From: Meconema thalassinum
Lineage: Eukaryota; Arthropoda; Insecta; Orthoptera; Tettigoniidae
Assembly (NCBI GenBank): GCA_946902985.2
Contig: OX336389.2
Span: 174,106,704 to 174,170,703 of the forward strand
Direction: 5' to 3'
Length of the DNA: 64,000 nucleotides
Shown in pieces: positions 34,340 to 46,128 of the stretch (positions are counted from its first letter, which is position 1; every line of letters begins with the position of its first letter). The notes under the pieces are model-generated. The model was not told the origin of the DNA. It saw only the letters and a list, made by a program, of their open reading frames with translations, and ran no database searches. A program made the position numbers and the translations under genes.

Positions 34340-34830
34340 GTATGTTTGGTTGTCTTCTTCTTCTTCTTCCTCCTCTGCTTCATTTCCCGGTTTCTGTGAT
34401 CTGGGTCGGGGTTTGAATTAAGGACCTCCATGCTTTTCTGTCTCTCCACACTTTCGTCCCTTTTCCAGTACATCCTCCACTTTCACTCCTCTCATCTCAA
34501 CGCTCTCCTTCACTGCATCCATCCACCTCATCCTCGGCCTTCCCCTTTGGCGCCTTCCCGGACTTTCTCAGTAAATAATCGCTTCGGGACTCTGTCTTCT
34601 CCCATTCACATCATATGTCCATACCATTTTAGCTTACTGATCTCGATCTTGTCCTGGAACTTCGGGAATCCTGCTTTCTCCCTGATTTCCATGGTTCTGA
34701 TTTTGTCTCTGCGGGTCTTTCCAATTATACCTCTAAGGAACTTCATCTCCGCTGCCTGGATTCTACTTTCCTCCCGTTTAGTTGTTGTCCACGTGCCTGC
34801 TGCATACGTCAATATAGGTGTTTAATATGT
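34340..34830 (-). pseudogene. LINE C-terminal fragment
   Basis: The minus strand encodes TYAAGTWTTTKREESRIQAA, EMKFLRGIIGKTRRDK and KLKWYGHMM. These match the C-terminal part of the LINE at 255-1562 segment by segment (YAAETWTLT, EMKFLRSMIGKTRKDR, RWFGHVKRM). Past the first frame, an RDRKAWRSLIQTPT-like tail follows to about 34350. RT motifs are absent, so this is only a 3' fragment of a related element. Confidence 0.8.
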
Positions 34831-34956
34831 TGAATACAAGATTTTGTTACATTTCTCGGGAACTTCCTGGTCCCACACCAGACTCCTTACACTCTGGTAA
34901 AACCCATTTGCTTGTTGGATCCTCTTACCAATTTCCTCAATTATCCCTCCATCGTT

Positions 34957-34972
34957 TTATTATTATTATTAT

Positions 34973-35017
<45 letters not shown>

Positions 35018-35021
35018 CAGT
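34957..35021. repeat. (ATT)n/(AGT)n microsatellite
   Basis: A run of att triplets followed by about 17 agt triplets, ending in agcagtaatag. Confidence 0.9.
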
Positions 35022-35029
35022 AATAGTAT

Positions 35030-36046
35030 TTGCAGTATGTTACATGGGCCGTTCGAAGAACAGGTACTTCAAGTAGAGCACTAACCTTAGAAAAGTCTCA
35101 AATTGAAGTCACGAAATACCAGGAAAGTATTTCATATCGCGAAAAATCCCTCGTCCCGTGAGTTAGCGACTTTCTTCTAACCATGTACAGTAAAACCTGT
35201 TCAGTTCAAAACTCTATAACACGAATTTGCCTTAGAACTTTGTTTCCGTTGGATATACAGAGCATCCGCCAAGTCTCTATGCAGCGGTGTGCTACGCGGG
35301 TCTCGCCTTGCGGGACATTCGGTTGGTAGCACATTCATGTCGCTGTATACGCAAAGTCTCACCGCAGTGGTTGGAATTAGCATGCACTTGTTCCGTGTTG
35401 ACCTTCAACTGGGGTGATAGGGTGGGCTTACTACTGGAGAACGTGTGTTGTTAGTGGAAGAGGTTTTCCGTGCTGGTGAACCATAATGAGGTCTGGTGTT
35501 ATACTCCCAAAGAATATATCACCTTTGTTTGAGACCGTATGGTCCTGGGCTGACGCTGTTTACGATGGTTGTGCCATGTTCAGAAGTGCATGTCTGCGTG
35601 CATTTCATCTGCCCTCCTGCAACGGAAGAATGGCTGGCAGAACCAGTGCACGGGTATCTTGGCACTTAGCTTGCCAAGTGTTGGACCACAAAAGAAAATT
35701 GCTGCCATATGTGGCTGTCTGATGCGGTTTGTTATGTCCTAGTGATTTTATAAGCATATTTCCAGGTTTTAGGGGGGTTTGGGCTTCAAGTTTGAAGTTG
35801 TTTGGTTGGGAGTTTTGTACTTGCATATCTAATTCTTCTAACGTACATGTAACCTACAACTGGCAAAAGTGTTTAAAGCATTGTTTAGGAACAAACATCA
35901 ATTCCTGTGGACCAAGCTTCATTAACAAGTTATGACAGACTTAGTCATAAAAGGAATGAAGTAGACCTCTGAAACATACTAAATACAAAGCATCTTTCAT
36001 AAATAGCAAGTTAAAACAACATTAGTTAGTTGCAGAAGTGGCATAC
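35030..36046. other. NUAK intron, unassigned
   Basis: A moderately GC-rich stretch at about 35200-35720 contrasts with the flanks. Open frames there (for example 35486-35722) match nothing I recognise. It may be an old element. Confidence 0.35.
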
Positions 36047-36112
36047 CTTCGCACTCCCATGTTCATCCAGTAGAATGTTCTCAAGCTTCAGATCTCGATG
36101 GCATATTTTGTG
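36047..36112 (-). CDS. NUAK: NUAK-family kinase, HRD exon
   Basis: A 66-bp, 22-codon exon with acceptor ttaacag before 36112 and donor gtatgcc after 36047. It encodes HKICHRDLKLENILLDEHGS plus AK. This is the catalytic loop HRDLKLEN, with the proton-accepting Asp and the magnesium-binding Asn. LKLEN rather than LKPEN is typical of AMPK-related kinases such as NUAK and MARK. Phase 0 on both sides fits the neighbours. Confidence 0.95.
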
Positions 36113-36194
36113 CTGTTAACATAGGGAAAAATCATCTATGAGCATTTTTTGCATAAAAATGAGCACTATAGAATACAACTATTCCCATCATTAC

Positions 36195-36346
36195 CTTGTG
36201 GCAATAATATATTGCAGTAGCTATTTGCCGGAATATTCTCCGCGCCTCCTGTTCAGTCAGCACTTTTCTCTCACTCAGGTAGTCATACAGCTCTCCTCCA
36301 GCAGCATACTCCATCACTAAAACCATTTTTTCTCGATTTTCAAAAA
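36195..36346 (-). CDS. NUAK: NUAK-family kinase, hinge and alpha-E exon
   Basis: A 152-bp exon with acceptor ttttcag before 36346 and donor gtaatga after 36195; two bases complete a Val codon from the exon before. It encodes FENREKMVLVMEYAAGGELY and DYLSERKVLTEQEARRIFRQ, ending IATAIYYCHK. The hinge MEYAAGGELYDY and the C-lobe helix QIATAIYYCHK are where ATP contacts and the C-lobe begin. Only an 82-bp intron separates it from the HRD exon, in contrast with the multi-kilobase introns elsewhere. Confidence 0.95.
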
Positions 36347-36453
36347 CTGAAAAGAAATAGCATTGTTAGAAGGGTTTTACAACAGTGAAATAATTAAAAA
36401 GAAACACTAATAAAGAAATGTTAAATATATATATAGTATTCATACAAACATAC

Positions 36454-36574
36454 CTTCGTATATATGAATAATGTTGGGATGCTGCACTGATGACATGATT
36501 TGGATCTCACGACGAATCCTAACTAGATCAGCTTCTGTCTCTATCTTTGCTTTTTTAATTGTTTTTATGGCTAC
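36454..36574 (-). CDS. NUAK: NUAK-family kinase, VAIK and alpha-C exon
   Basis: A 121-bp exon with acceptor attgcag before 36574 and donor gtatgtt after 36454. It encodes [20 protein letters not shown] then [20 protein letters not shown]. The Lys of VAIK holds ATP phosphates and pairs with the Glu of RREI in the alpha-C helix; both are present. The charged [14 protein letters not shown] segment resembles NUAK rather than AMPK. One G carries over to the next exon. The intron before it (to 55200) is about 18.6 kb. Confidence 0.95.
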
Positions 36575-36689
36575 CTGCAATAACAAGAATATAATTCAAT
36601 TGAAAGATACATGGTACATTAAGAATCACTATCTTGAAAGATAGTAGATATTCAAGAAATGGAAGAAAAAGGAAGCTTGTAGTTTAACG

Positions 36690-36845
36690 TGACCGTTAAT
36701 CTTGAGATCATGAGCCACGGGACCTCCTTTTTACGTGGAATCTGAACCACAGGACATGGCATTTCACTTCGAAAATCTCACATGCATTGACCGGGAATCG
36801 AACCCGGACCGCCTTGGTGAGAGGCATACAGCTAGACCGAAATGG
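36690..36845 (-). mobile_element. tRNA-derived SINE fragment
   Basis: The minus strand has a tRNA-like head: a ggtctagctgtatgcctctc box A region and a perfect B box ggttcgattcccgg near 36790. A short GC-rich body follows. No target duplication was identified. Confidence 0.6.
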
Positions 36846-36984
36846 AAGAAAACCAGTAGTTTTGTGAATAACTAAATAACCCATTTCCATATACTTGACT
36901 GGTCTTTTCCATTTAAAAACTCTCCCACCAACTGTTAAATATGTTTTCCATGTGATGGACTAAATAGTTATGGTACACGACCTA

Positions 36985-37540
36985 CGTTGTGATTAAGTAT
37001 AGGGCAACAATTTCAAAGTGGTGTGCGTCTGGTGGAATTTTGAAGGAGGGTTTCACTGGGAATTTGTTCCAAACGGGCGTTCGGTCAATGCGGACCTTAA
37101 TTCATGAAATTTTGAGACGGAGATACCCAGCATCAGTTAACCAAAATAGAATTCTCTTGCAGGAGGACAATGCGAGACCTCATACTGCACGACCAACCAT
37201 TGCAAAAGTTCAGGAATTGGGAGGAGTCGAACTGCTACCACATCAAGCATACAGCCTTGATCCTGCGCCTTCAAATTATCATCCTTTTCGATCCATGGCC
37301 CATTTCTTGCGTGGAAGAAATTTCGAAAACATTGAAGCAGTGGAAGTGGGCCTCGCCGAATTCTTCGCAACAAAACCCATAGACTGGTACCGTCGCGGGG
37401 TAGGAAACCTCGCTGAAAGATGACTCAAGACCATAGAATCTGATGGTCTCTACTTTGAAGAATAGTTTAATTTCTTGTCACTAAACTTTCCAAATAAAAG
37501 TTTCATTAAAAAACGACCTTATGAGACATCCCCTGTATGT
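36985..37540 (+). pseudogene. mariner transposase, C-terminal half
   Basis: The frame from 36989 to 37423 encodes RILLQEDNARPHTARPTIAK (second catalytic Asp in EDNARPHTA), then LLPHQAYSLDPAPSNYHPFR (third Asp region, D-APSNYH) and the FLRGRNFENIEAVE C-terminus, all mariner-type. A TGA at 37421-37423 sits where the family usually has Trp; the frame goes on to ESDGLYFEE. The N-terminal DNA-binding half is missing or unreadable. The right edge lies near 37540 at a gagacatcccctg block resembling a mariner end. Confidence 0.85.
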
Positions 37541-38912
37541 GGCAATTTTGGAACATCTCAATTTGCTAGTATGGAAGGTATATGCAGTTAAACATTGAAC
37601 TTATCAGTACACGTAGAATCATGTTGGCAGCACTGTCGTAAACTGGTTACACAAAACTAATCTACAATTTTAAGTCCTATACGTGTGCAAAGTTTAAAAC
37701 TGTTGGCCTGCATACTTTCTTATATATTGAGATTAGGATAAAAAAAATAAGGATCATTTATCAACAGTTGGCAGCCCTGGTGACTGAGGAATATGTAACG
37801 TCATATCTGTATGCCCAAAGCAAAAAAAAAATTAAAAAAATAACACAAAATAGCCACCTCACACTTTCAAGATGGCGACCAAGCTTACTATTAAAATCTA
37901 CCACTCATGAACTCAGAATGTAATTGCGCAATTAAGACGAAACTTGGTAATAGTATTTCGATCGCTTGGATATGATTAGAGATATAAGAGTATTTTAAAT
38001 TTTTGAACTGACACTATCTTGAATTTTTGAAAACAATTGAATAACACTAAATGCCTGATTAAAGCACTGAATAAAGATTCACTGTACCAAGATTCACTGC
38101 TCACAGCTGGTCAGATCGCCAGAAAAATAATGTTTAGCCTATTTTCATTTATGAAAAAAAGAAAAAAAGGGCTTATGAGATCATCTTTTGTCCGTGTGTG
38201 TGTGTGTGTGTCCCTAATAAAATCTTAACGGCTGCAGTGATTTCAATGAAACTCGATAAGGACATAGTCGTCCGACCCCCACCGTGGCCTTCAAATTTTA
38301 TTACGTCGCACCAATACAACATAGGAACTGAGCGAAATATTTCACCGGCATTCTGTATCTCCGAAATTATCACTGATATCACTATAACATTTTGTACGGT
38401 TATAAAGGCCAGTACTGGAGTACAGCTATGTAACCTTCAAAAACGTGTTAAGTACAAAACGAGCATGGCGTCCATGCGAAGTTGAAGCATTTAAACAGAC
38501 TTTTCTCGCGAATTAACCATCCAAGCGCAGTGAAACATGGTACATTAAATGTTTATACACATTGTAATACACTGACATCTATTTCAGTTCAATTGTTTTC
38601 AAAACCTCAAGATGGCGGCTGTACGAAATTTTAAAATTAAGTTTTTATTTCTTGTGTCCTAATCAGGGATCGAAGTCAACGTTTGAATAATGAACCAACG
38701 CCATAATCGTCATCTAATAGTGCATAACTCTGTGCCCTGCGTTAATAATAATCCAACAAGCCGACCATCCGAAATATTTAGACGTTTCTCAATATCTACG
38801 AGTCTATTGCAGCAATCAAACTGAAATTCTGAATGTTGATAGAGGCAATTAACATAAGTAGGATATATGAAAATATGCTATTTAGTTCTTCACCAAACTA
38901 CTTGTTATGTCT
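37541..38912 (+). repeat. Modular repeats, type B then type A
   Basis: 37541-37800 has type B modules (agaatcatgttggcagcact at 37617). 37860-38110 has gatggcgacc-type phrases. 38130-38912 is a full-looking type A copy: it starts ttagcctattttcatttatg, has (TG)n at 38190-38210 and aaatcttaacggctgcag, and ends tagttcttcaccaaactac. Confidence 0.6.
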
Positions 38913-38994
38913 TGTGTCCTAATAATGCGATTGAAGTTTAAATAATAAACCTACGCAATAATCTTCATCTAATAGCACATGATAATAATAATAA

Positions 38995-41440
38995 TGATGT
39001 AAATAAATCACCAACACAAGCTTGCAAAAGTAACAAATTTAAAATTTACCACCAGAATGTTCAGTCTCTCTATAATAAAATTGATTACATAAATCTAATG
39101 CTTAAAAATGAACTTAAAGACATCTCAGCACTATGTATTTCAGAACGTTGGGTGAAAGAGGAACAACTCCAATTAATTCAATTCCCAGGGCTTATACTAG
39201 CTAGTAAATACTCTAGATATAATATTAGCCATGGTGGTACTTGTATCTTCTTAAGAAATAATTTTGATCACGAACAGTTAAGAGCTTATGATTATCTGAT
39301 TATTATGGAACAGGATTTTGAATTCTCTGCCATACAAATACAGCAGTTTAGTATGCGTATACCGTTCTCCGTCAGAAAATTTTCGTTTATTTATTGACAA
39401 ATTAGAATTGTTACTCAATAACATGAGCAAAGTAAATTTCGATATAATAATTTGTGGGGATGTAAATGTGGATTTCTTAAAATGTTATAGAAATTGTGAA
39501 TTATTAACACGGTTACTAATTTCCTATGGGCTGAAACCTACATTAAATACCCCAACAAGAATAACAAAATTTAGTAAAACCACTACTGATCATTTTTTTT
39601 ATAAATACAGATAAATATCACCATTCAATAGAAGTCTGTTGTCCGGGTTTTAGTGACCACCATGGACAAATACTGAGTTTTGAAGTACCCGAAACAATCA
39701 ATAATAATGATACTGGAATAAAATCAAAGTGCAGGTCATTCACTGAAACAAATGTTACATATTTCAATGACTTATTAAATAAGGAAACATGGTCAGAAAT
39801 GTATAAACTAGAAAATGTAAATTATAAATTTAATGCATTTAACAGTATCCTAAAACACTACTTTGAAACAGCATTCCCTTTAAACAAAGAGCTATTCAAA
39901 ATAATAAAACTAGCAATTAGATAACAACAGGGATTATAAATTCATGTCAAAGAAAGGAATTTCCACACAAAATATACAGTATAAACAATACCACACAACA
40001 CTTGAATTCAATTTATAGTACAAAAAATACATTAGCATATTAAGTAAGGTAATAAGACTAGCAAAGAAAATGCATAATGATAATTTTATATCCCAATCAT
40101 CTAATAAAAACAGCGCTATGGGGACTGTGATAAAGAAAGAAACTGGTAAATCTCCTAAATAATCTGCAATAATAAAGTGATTAATAATCCAGAGGAAATA
40201 GCAAACACTTTTAATGACCATTTTCTGGAAATTCCACAAAAATTATTAAATAAATCACAGGTAAATACACTAAATTCTAATAATAAAATAAATATATGCA
40301 GTGATTCTTTATATATAAATCGTGTCACAAGTGAAGAGGTAATAATAGTTATAAAAGAGCTAAAAATAAATTCTGTGCAGGCATTGATGGCATCCCTGAT
40401 GCAATATTAAAGAAATGTGCAGAAAATATAATAAATCCACTTACGCACTTAATAAACAGTTCAATTCTCACAGGAACTTACCCGGATATTTTGAAGTTAC
40501 CAAACGTAATTCCAGTGCACAAAAACGGTTCAAAAGATGAGTTAGATAACTATCGTCCTATTACCTTACCAACTGGTATTGCAAAAATTGTGGAAAAAAT
40601 CATGTATAAGAGACTGATAAGTTTTATAGAAAAAAATGAAATACTATCAAACTCACAACATGGATTCAGAACAGAAAGATCTACACAGACAGCAATTTAT
40701 GAATGTAGTAATAGCATACTGAAATTAATTGACAATAAGGAACATGTAACTGGCCTATTCTTGGATTTATCGAAAGCATTTGATGTTGTTGACCATACAA
40801 TTCTCCTTACAAAACTAAATCAATATGGTATTAGAGGTCTAGCTAATAAATGGATAGAGTCTTACTTAACAAGGCGTAACCAAACTGATTTCAATGTGCT
40901 TTGCGTTACGTATTTTTGGAAACTTGCACAAGCATGCACACATTAAGAAATTCTTATTTTGCTTATTTACATTCATACTTACGATATGGGGTCATATTTT
41001 GGGGTATGTCACCATATGTACTAAGCACGTTTAGGATACAAAAGAGGGCGATTAGAATTATGGCAAATGTAAACACTAGAGAATCATGCAGACCTCTGTT
41101 TAAAGAGTTAAACATTCTCCCACTGCCCTGCATTCATATCTTTGAAAGTATTATGGTTTTTAAAAAGAATTTAATGAATAAAGACGTTTTTCTTAAAACA
41201 AACAATGATGTTCATAGGCATAACACAAGACAAAATCAAAACATTCATATTTCACACACACACACAAGCATATATCAAAAGGGAACTTTTCACACAGGAG
41301 TTAAATTATACAATAAACTACCCCAGTATACAAAATTTGCCCCAAAAATAAAAACCTTTGAAAGAATGTTGAAAGCTTATCTGCAGTGCCATTGTTTTTA
41401 CTCTGTAGTTGAATATCTTAGTGTATAGAAACGATGAAAT
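38995..41440 (+). pseudogene. Jockey/CR1-group LINE, internally deleted
   Basis: Plus-strand non-LTR element. About 39030-39614 holds the endonuclease: a YHQNVQSLYNKIDYI start, then after a frameshift VCVYRSPSENFRLFIDKLE and IICGDVNVDFL. 40480-40900 holds the RT N-part: NVIPVHKNGSKDELDNYRPI, the QHGFRTERST fingers and motif A FLDLSKAFDVVDH. At 40890 the sequence jumps to a C-terminal segment (SYLRYGVIFWGMSP, QKRAIRIMANV), which stays open to a TAG near 41428. The RT core with its FADD motif is therefore deleted. The 3' UTR resumes at 42831 beyond a nested transposon and runs to about 43120. Confidence 0.82.
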
Positions 41441-41443
41441 ATA

Positions 41444-42830
41444 CACTGAAGAAAATGGAAATTGCAACACCATGAAGGCATTGGTCGTTTGTGTTGATTT
41501 TCAAGATATGGAACGATGCCATGTAGGTATGTAAACGATCAAAGTTTCAGACCCATTGGATTGTTGCTACAGGTGATTGGTCGCGGAGGAATCAACTCCA
41601 GTATACGGATTCTGGTGTAGCGTAGTTGACTTGCAGTCTGTGCAGTGAAGTGTTCCCCGTCAAAAATGTTGCGACGACAGAGAAGAGCACGCTATCAATA
41701 ACTGTCGCCGTTTGAGAGAGCTCGGATAATTGGGCTGTGTGAGGCTGGATTATCGCGAAGGACTGTCGCTGCACGTGTTGGCCGACAGACATCTACGGTA
41801 CAACGTGTATGGCAGCAGTGGTCAAATTAAGGTACCCACACTCGTAGACCTGGCACAGGCCCAGCGCGACAGACAACTGTGAGAGAGGATCGTCGCATCA
41901 TTGGGATGACCCGGATGGAATCCCATGCAACAGCAGCGCAAATTCGAGCAGCTGTGGCACCCCACGTTACACAACAAACAGCTGGTAATCGCCTGAGTGC
42001 AGCTGGCTTACGATCCCGTGTCCCTGCAGAAGGTGTTCCATTGAGCCCACAACAGCGACGTGTAAGGCTGGCCTGGTGTCGAGAACGATCGACGTGGGTC
42101 GACGAATGGCATAGGGTCGTCTTTAGTGATGAATCACGCTTCTGTCTTGCCCGCAGTGATCGCCGGAATCGTGTGTGCCGACGTACCGGGGAGAGGGGCC
42201 GCCCAGACCTTATTGTCGAGAGGCACACAGGGCCAACACCAAGCATTATGGTCTGGGGAGCTATTGGCCAATGTGAAATCACAATTAGTGCTTGTTGAGG
42301 GCACTATGACTGCTCGACAGTACGTTGATAGGGTACTCAATCCAGTGGTTGTCCCTATGATGGCGAACATTGCTAATGGGATGTTTCAGCAGGACAATGC
42401 CCGGGTTCACACTGCACGCATCTCCAAAGAAGCTCTCCACGATATCACAACCTTAGAATGGCCCGCCAGATCCCCGGACCTCAGTCATATTGAGCATGTG
42501 TGGGACATGATGGGTCGACAACAGGCCATTTGGCCAACCATCCTCAGCCACCCACAACTCTGGAACAACTGACCCGAGCAGTGCAGCAAGCATGGGCCAC
42601 AATTCCTCAGGAAGCGATCCAGGGCCTTATTGACTCCATGCCTCGCCGAATTCATCAATGTATTGCAGCTCGTCGTGGGCACATCCTGTATTGATTGTTG
42701 TCCAAACTTGCGGTCAGAGGGACCTGAAAGTGTAATCATCGAATCACAACCGAACACTTGTCCTGCATGTTCAATTGCAGCAATGTAGCACCACTCCTTC
42801 TGGGTGTTGCAATTTCCATTTTCTTGAGTG
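41444..42830 (+). mobile_element. Tc1-like transposon nested in LINE 3' UTR
   Basis: 28-bp inverted repeats starting cactgaagaaaatggaaatt pair with ...ttccattttcttgagtg at the other end (one mismatch). A TA precedes the left end; the right flank is aa, probably a mutated TA. 1,387 bp. Confidence 0.9.
41667..42694 (+). pseudogene. Tc1-like transposase, frameshifted
   Basis: Successive frames give a full set of Tc1-like parts. There is a helix-turn-helix region (FERARIIGLCEAGLSRRTVA) with a stop near 41699 and another near 41829. Then DRRIIGMTRMESHATAAQIR and the first Asp in VVFSDESRF. After a shift near 42290 comes the second Asp in FQQDNARVHTA. Then SPDLSHIEHVWDMMG holds the Glu, and after another shift comes LTRAVQQAWATIPQEAIQGL to the end at 42694. 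At least two stops and two frameshifts: inactive. Confidence 0.88.
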
Positions 42831-43124
42831 AATCATTATATTTTACTTTTCTATTTTAATTGTAATACCTAGCTGTAAGTTGTTGTATTTATAGAATTAA
42901 GTTTTCATATTGTAATAATAGAGTAAGGTGTAAACAGTTGTCCAATAAGATTGTATCTCTTAAGATCTGTTAGTATAATAAGTCATAAATAGCTATTGTA
43001 TTAGTAATATATACCTGTAAGCTCTTTTATTTTATAGATGTAATTACTGACGTGTCCTATATCAAAAATGCATTGTATACATGTAATTGATCAAATGGAT
43101 TAATAGAAATCTAATCTAATCATG

Positions 43125-43600
43125 ACGCTAAGGCCTACACATATGAATAACCAACATGGCGACCATGCGAAATATTTAGACGGTTCTGAATATCTACGAA
43201 TCTATTACAGCAATCAATCTGAAATTTTGTGCGTTGATAGAGGCAATTAACTTAAGTACGATATATAAAAATAGGCTATTTAGTTCTTCACGGAACTACT
43301 TGTTAATAATCCAAATATGCATGACCGCCATGTTGTCATCGTGTTACCAGATTGTTGATATGTACTACATTTCTGTTTGATTTCTGTAATAGTTTCGGAT
43401 ATTGCTAACTGGTAAAATATTTCACATGGCTGACATGTAGGACTGTTCTATTTGGAAGCCGTAAAGTTATAAACCAGGATGGTTCATTATTCCAGCATTC
43501 AATTCGATAGCTTGATTAGGACACAAGAAATAGAAACAGACACAAAATTTTCGTACAGCCACCATCTTCAATTTCGAATAAAAATGTAATTGCCTACATA
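43125..43600 (+). repeat. Type A modular repeat, rest of a split copy
   Basis: Contains accaacatggcgaccatgcg and the terminal phrase tagttcttcacggaactact at about 43284. It repeats text present just left of the LINE (38760-38912), so the LINE lies between two type A pieces. Confidence 0.6.
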
Positions 43601-44402
43601 CGACGCACAGTGGTCCGGATCCGTAAAAAAGCGGACAAAAATAGATTTTTCAACTTTACATTAGAAAGGCCAAACCAACTCCCAAGTGAAGTATGGTAAT
43701 CAGTGAACATTAATTTCACTTTTTCTTTGGAAATTGCGTCTGTGTTTCTCAGATATAATACTACAAAAGTGATACAACTCTTCGTTTCTGAATTCCGCGC
43801 TCCGTTAAGTAATCTTTGAAATATCATTCTAACTTCAAAACGAAATTCGGGGTCTATAATACTGTATCTGTATGTAGTTTGTGATCTGATATATTTGATT
43901 ATAGCATGATTTTCGATTTCAGATCACTTATAAGGACTGTTATACTTATTTTTTTAGTGCATTATTTTCTTAAAGAAAAATAAATTTTGCTTGACCTACA
44001 AAAAAATGTATACATATGTATACCATGAAACTTATGCAAGTTTTAAAATGAAGACTGGAGGATATATCCTGAAAGGTTTCATCGCCAGAACCCGCCAGAT
44101 GCGTGATTGAGAAGGGAGAGAACATCACTGCGCGCTCTAAGGATAAACACTCGCGCGAGATAAGGGCCTGTTGAGACATTTGTTTATGCTACGCAAGGGA
44201 TATCTCGAGGCCATGAAACCAAAATAATCTTCAATCACGAGAAGTAATTGATCAGTAGTAGTTGTGTGTGTTGTGAAGAGTGAAACATGAATTTTCGTTG
44301 TTAGTCGCAGTGATCTTATTAACAAGATTCGAGAGAACAAAAATCAGTCTCGCGCGCGTCAAGGAAAGTTTGTGGTAACATATCTCCTTAACAAAATCCA
44401 AT

Positions 44403-44772
44403 AGCTTGCCACGGTGGGTGAGTGGTTATAGTGTCGGACTACCAACCCCAAGATTGCAGGTTCGCTCCTGGCCATGGTAAGTGATTTTTGAAAGGCGACA
44501 AAAATCACGACACTCATGTCATACGTTGTTGGCATGTTAAAGAACCCATTTGAATTCAGTAGGCAAAATTAATCTCGGGATTTTCCGCCAACACAATGTT
44601 CCTCCATTCTCTACTTGAAAGCGCTCTAGTGTCAAGGAGTTTAGATATCTAACCTCCTTGACTTTCATAGCGTTCAAAGGAACGACGAAATTCGACATGC
44701 AAGCTACCCTCTGGGTGTCAATTAACGAAGCTTGCACCAGGCACCCGAGGCCATACGATATTATATATATTA
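44403..44772 (+). mobile_element. tRNA-derived SINE nested in Transib
   Basis: A perfect 15-bp target duplication, ttaacaaaatccaat, flanks it (44388-44402 and 44773-44787). The head has box A-like gtgggtgagtggttatag and B-box-like gcaggttcgctcc; the tail is a ttatatatattat AT run. Non-coding. It must have landed after the Transib element. Confidence 0.9.
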
Positions 44773-44799
44773 TTAACAAAATCCAATTAAATGTTGACG

Positions 44800-45850
44800 A
44801 CAGTGTAGAGAAAACAGTGTATAATAATATAAGAACCTTTTCTTTTTGCCGTATGTTGACCGGTAGAGAAAGTGTAACTTCTTAGAACATGCTTTTCTTG
44901 AAGAAATATTCAGACTGGTAGAAAACAGAAATTGTGATATCAATTCCGAGCTTCCTGACTCCGCAAAATCAGTAGATCGAGGTCGTCCTCCAAAAGAATT
45001 TCAAGAGAGAAGCAAAATAAGGAAAATTAAAGACCTAAGGGAGAGTGCCACTTCATCACAGCTTGCCTATGCGACCGTTATTTATTTAAGGGCAGAGGGA
45101 GACGATTCATCAGCCAAGCTAAAAGGAAGCTACCACGACTACACCAACAAGGGGCAAACAAATGATGCGAAAATTTCAGAAATGAAAAATCTACATAAGT
45201 GGCACAAAAGCTCGTCGACAATTTACAACTTGAGTTTGGAATTTCAGTTCCACACGCCCACTTTCGATTTTTTGAATGTCTCCTGCATATTTCGTACCGC
45301 CTGGGTTTTAAAAAGTGGAAAGTGAGAGTGAAAGAAGGTAATCGAGACTTACTCGAAAGAAAGAAAAAATTGTGCAAGACTCATTCAGAACGAGATTATG
45401 TCTTCTAGTTGATATTCCAAAGCCTGGATATGGAACAACCAGTGATGGCAACACTGCCCGAAGGTTTTTTGATCAACCTCAAGTAGCATCCGAAATAACA
45501 GGGGTAGACTGTGAGTTAATAACCCGTTTTGGAATAATTTTAAAAGCAATTTCCTCTGGTCATGAAATTAATAGTTCAGAGTTCAATTCCTACTGCAGCG
45601 AAACAGCAAGCTTATATGTACGGCTATATCCGTGGTGTTACATGCCTCTAACACTCCATAAAATACTTATCCATGGATCTTTCATTATAGAAGCAGCTAT
45701 TTTGCCGATTGGGAACTTTCAGAAGAGGTCTTAAGAGTCTAGAAACCAAGACGTAAGAAAATATAGAGAAGACCATACCAGAAAATCCTCAAGAATTTCC
45801 AATAATTTTGACTTGTTCCATAGACTATTGCTAAGGTCTGATCCAGTAAT
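44800..45850 (+). pseudogene. Transib transposase, N- and C-terminal parts
   Basis: The N-terminal piece at about 44940-45110 reads SVDRGRPPKEFQERSKIRKI then SSQLAYATVIYLRAEG, the Transib GRP/K-F start and S-LAYAT region. 45372-45734 is a clean frame: LLVDIPKPGYGTTSDGNTAR, RFFDQPQVASEITGVDCELI, ISSGHEINSSEFNSYCSETA and MPLTLHKILIHGSFIIEAAI. After a stop it continues SRNQDVRKYREDHTRKSS and DLFHRLLLRSDPVI. The C-terminal part corresponds to the region related to the RAG1 core end. The middle, where the two catalytic Asp residues would be, was not found. Transib transposase cuts at the CAC ends by a hairpin mechanism related to V(D)J recombination. Confidence 0.88.
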
Positions 45851-46128
45851 CTGAAGCACGGGAAGTCTACCGAAGAAGAAATGAAGACAGTTGCCTCAGA
45901 AGGTGTGTAATTTATTGTCAATACCCGAGGACGAGACGGAGCAGGAATGGGAAGAAGAAGAAGTCGACTCATCCGAATCAGAGGATGAATAAGTAAGTAA
46001 TTTTATGTACTAAGACAAATTTACCTAATAGTAACATCTAATTTTAAGTTTTATACAAAAGTATTTCATTTCATTTAGCGGAAAATATTTTTGTCCGCTT
46101 TTTTTCAAATCCGGACCACTGTGCGACG

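Larger units (their letters stand above)
43606..46123 (+). mobile_element. Transib (RAG1-related) DNA transposon
   Basis: Inverted repeats of about 40 bp begin cacagtggtccggat at both ends. An exact 5-bp target duplication cgacg flanks them (43601-43605 and 46124-46128); GC-rich 5-bp duplications of CGNCG type are known for Transib. Each end reads CACAGTG, 22 bp, then ACAAAAATA, which parallels the heptamer-spacer-nonamer of V(D)J signals. The interior encodes Transib transposase fragments. A SINE is nested at 44403-44772. Without it the element is about 2.1 kb, short for the group, so an internal deletion is likely. Confidence 0.93.

Noticed and set aside
5114..36574. Kinase as SIK, MARK or AMPK
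   Set aside because: The HWWVN end, the VRIRREI alpha-C region and the LKLEN loop together fit NUAK better. A full tree was not possible.
36786..36840. tRNA gene
   Set aside because: The B box is perfect, but stems do not pair well and the sequence runs into a SINE body.
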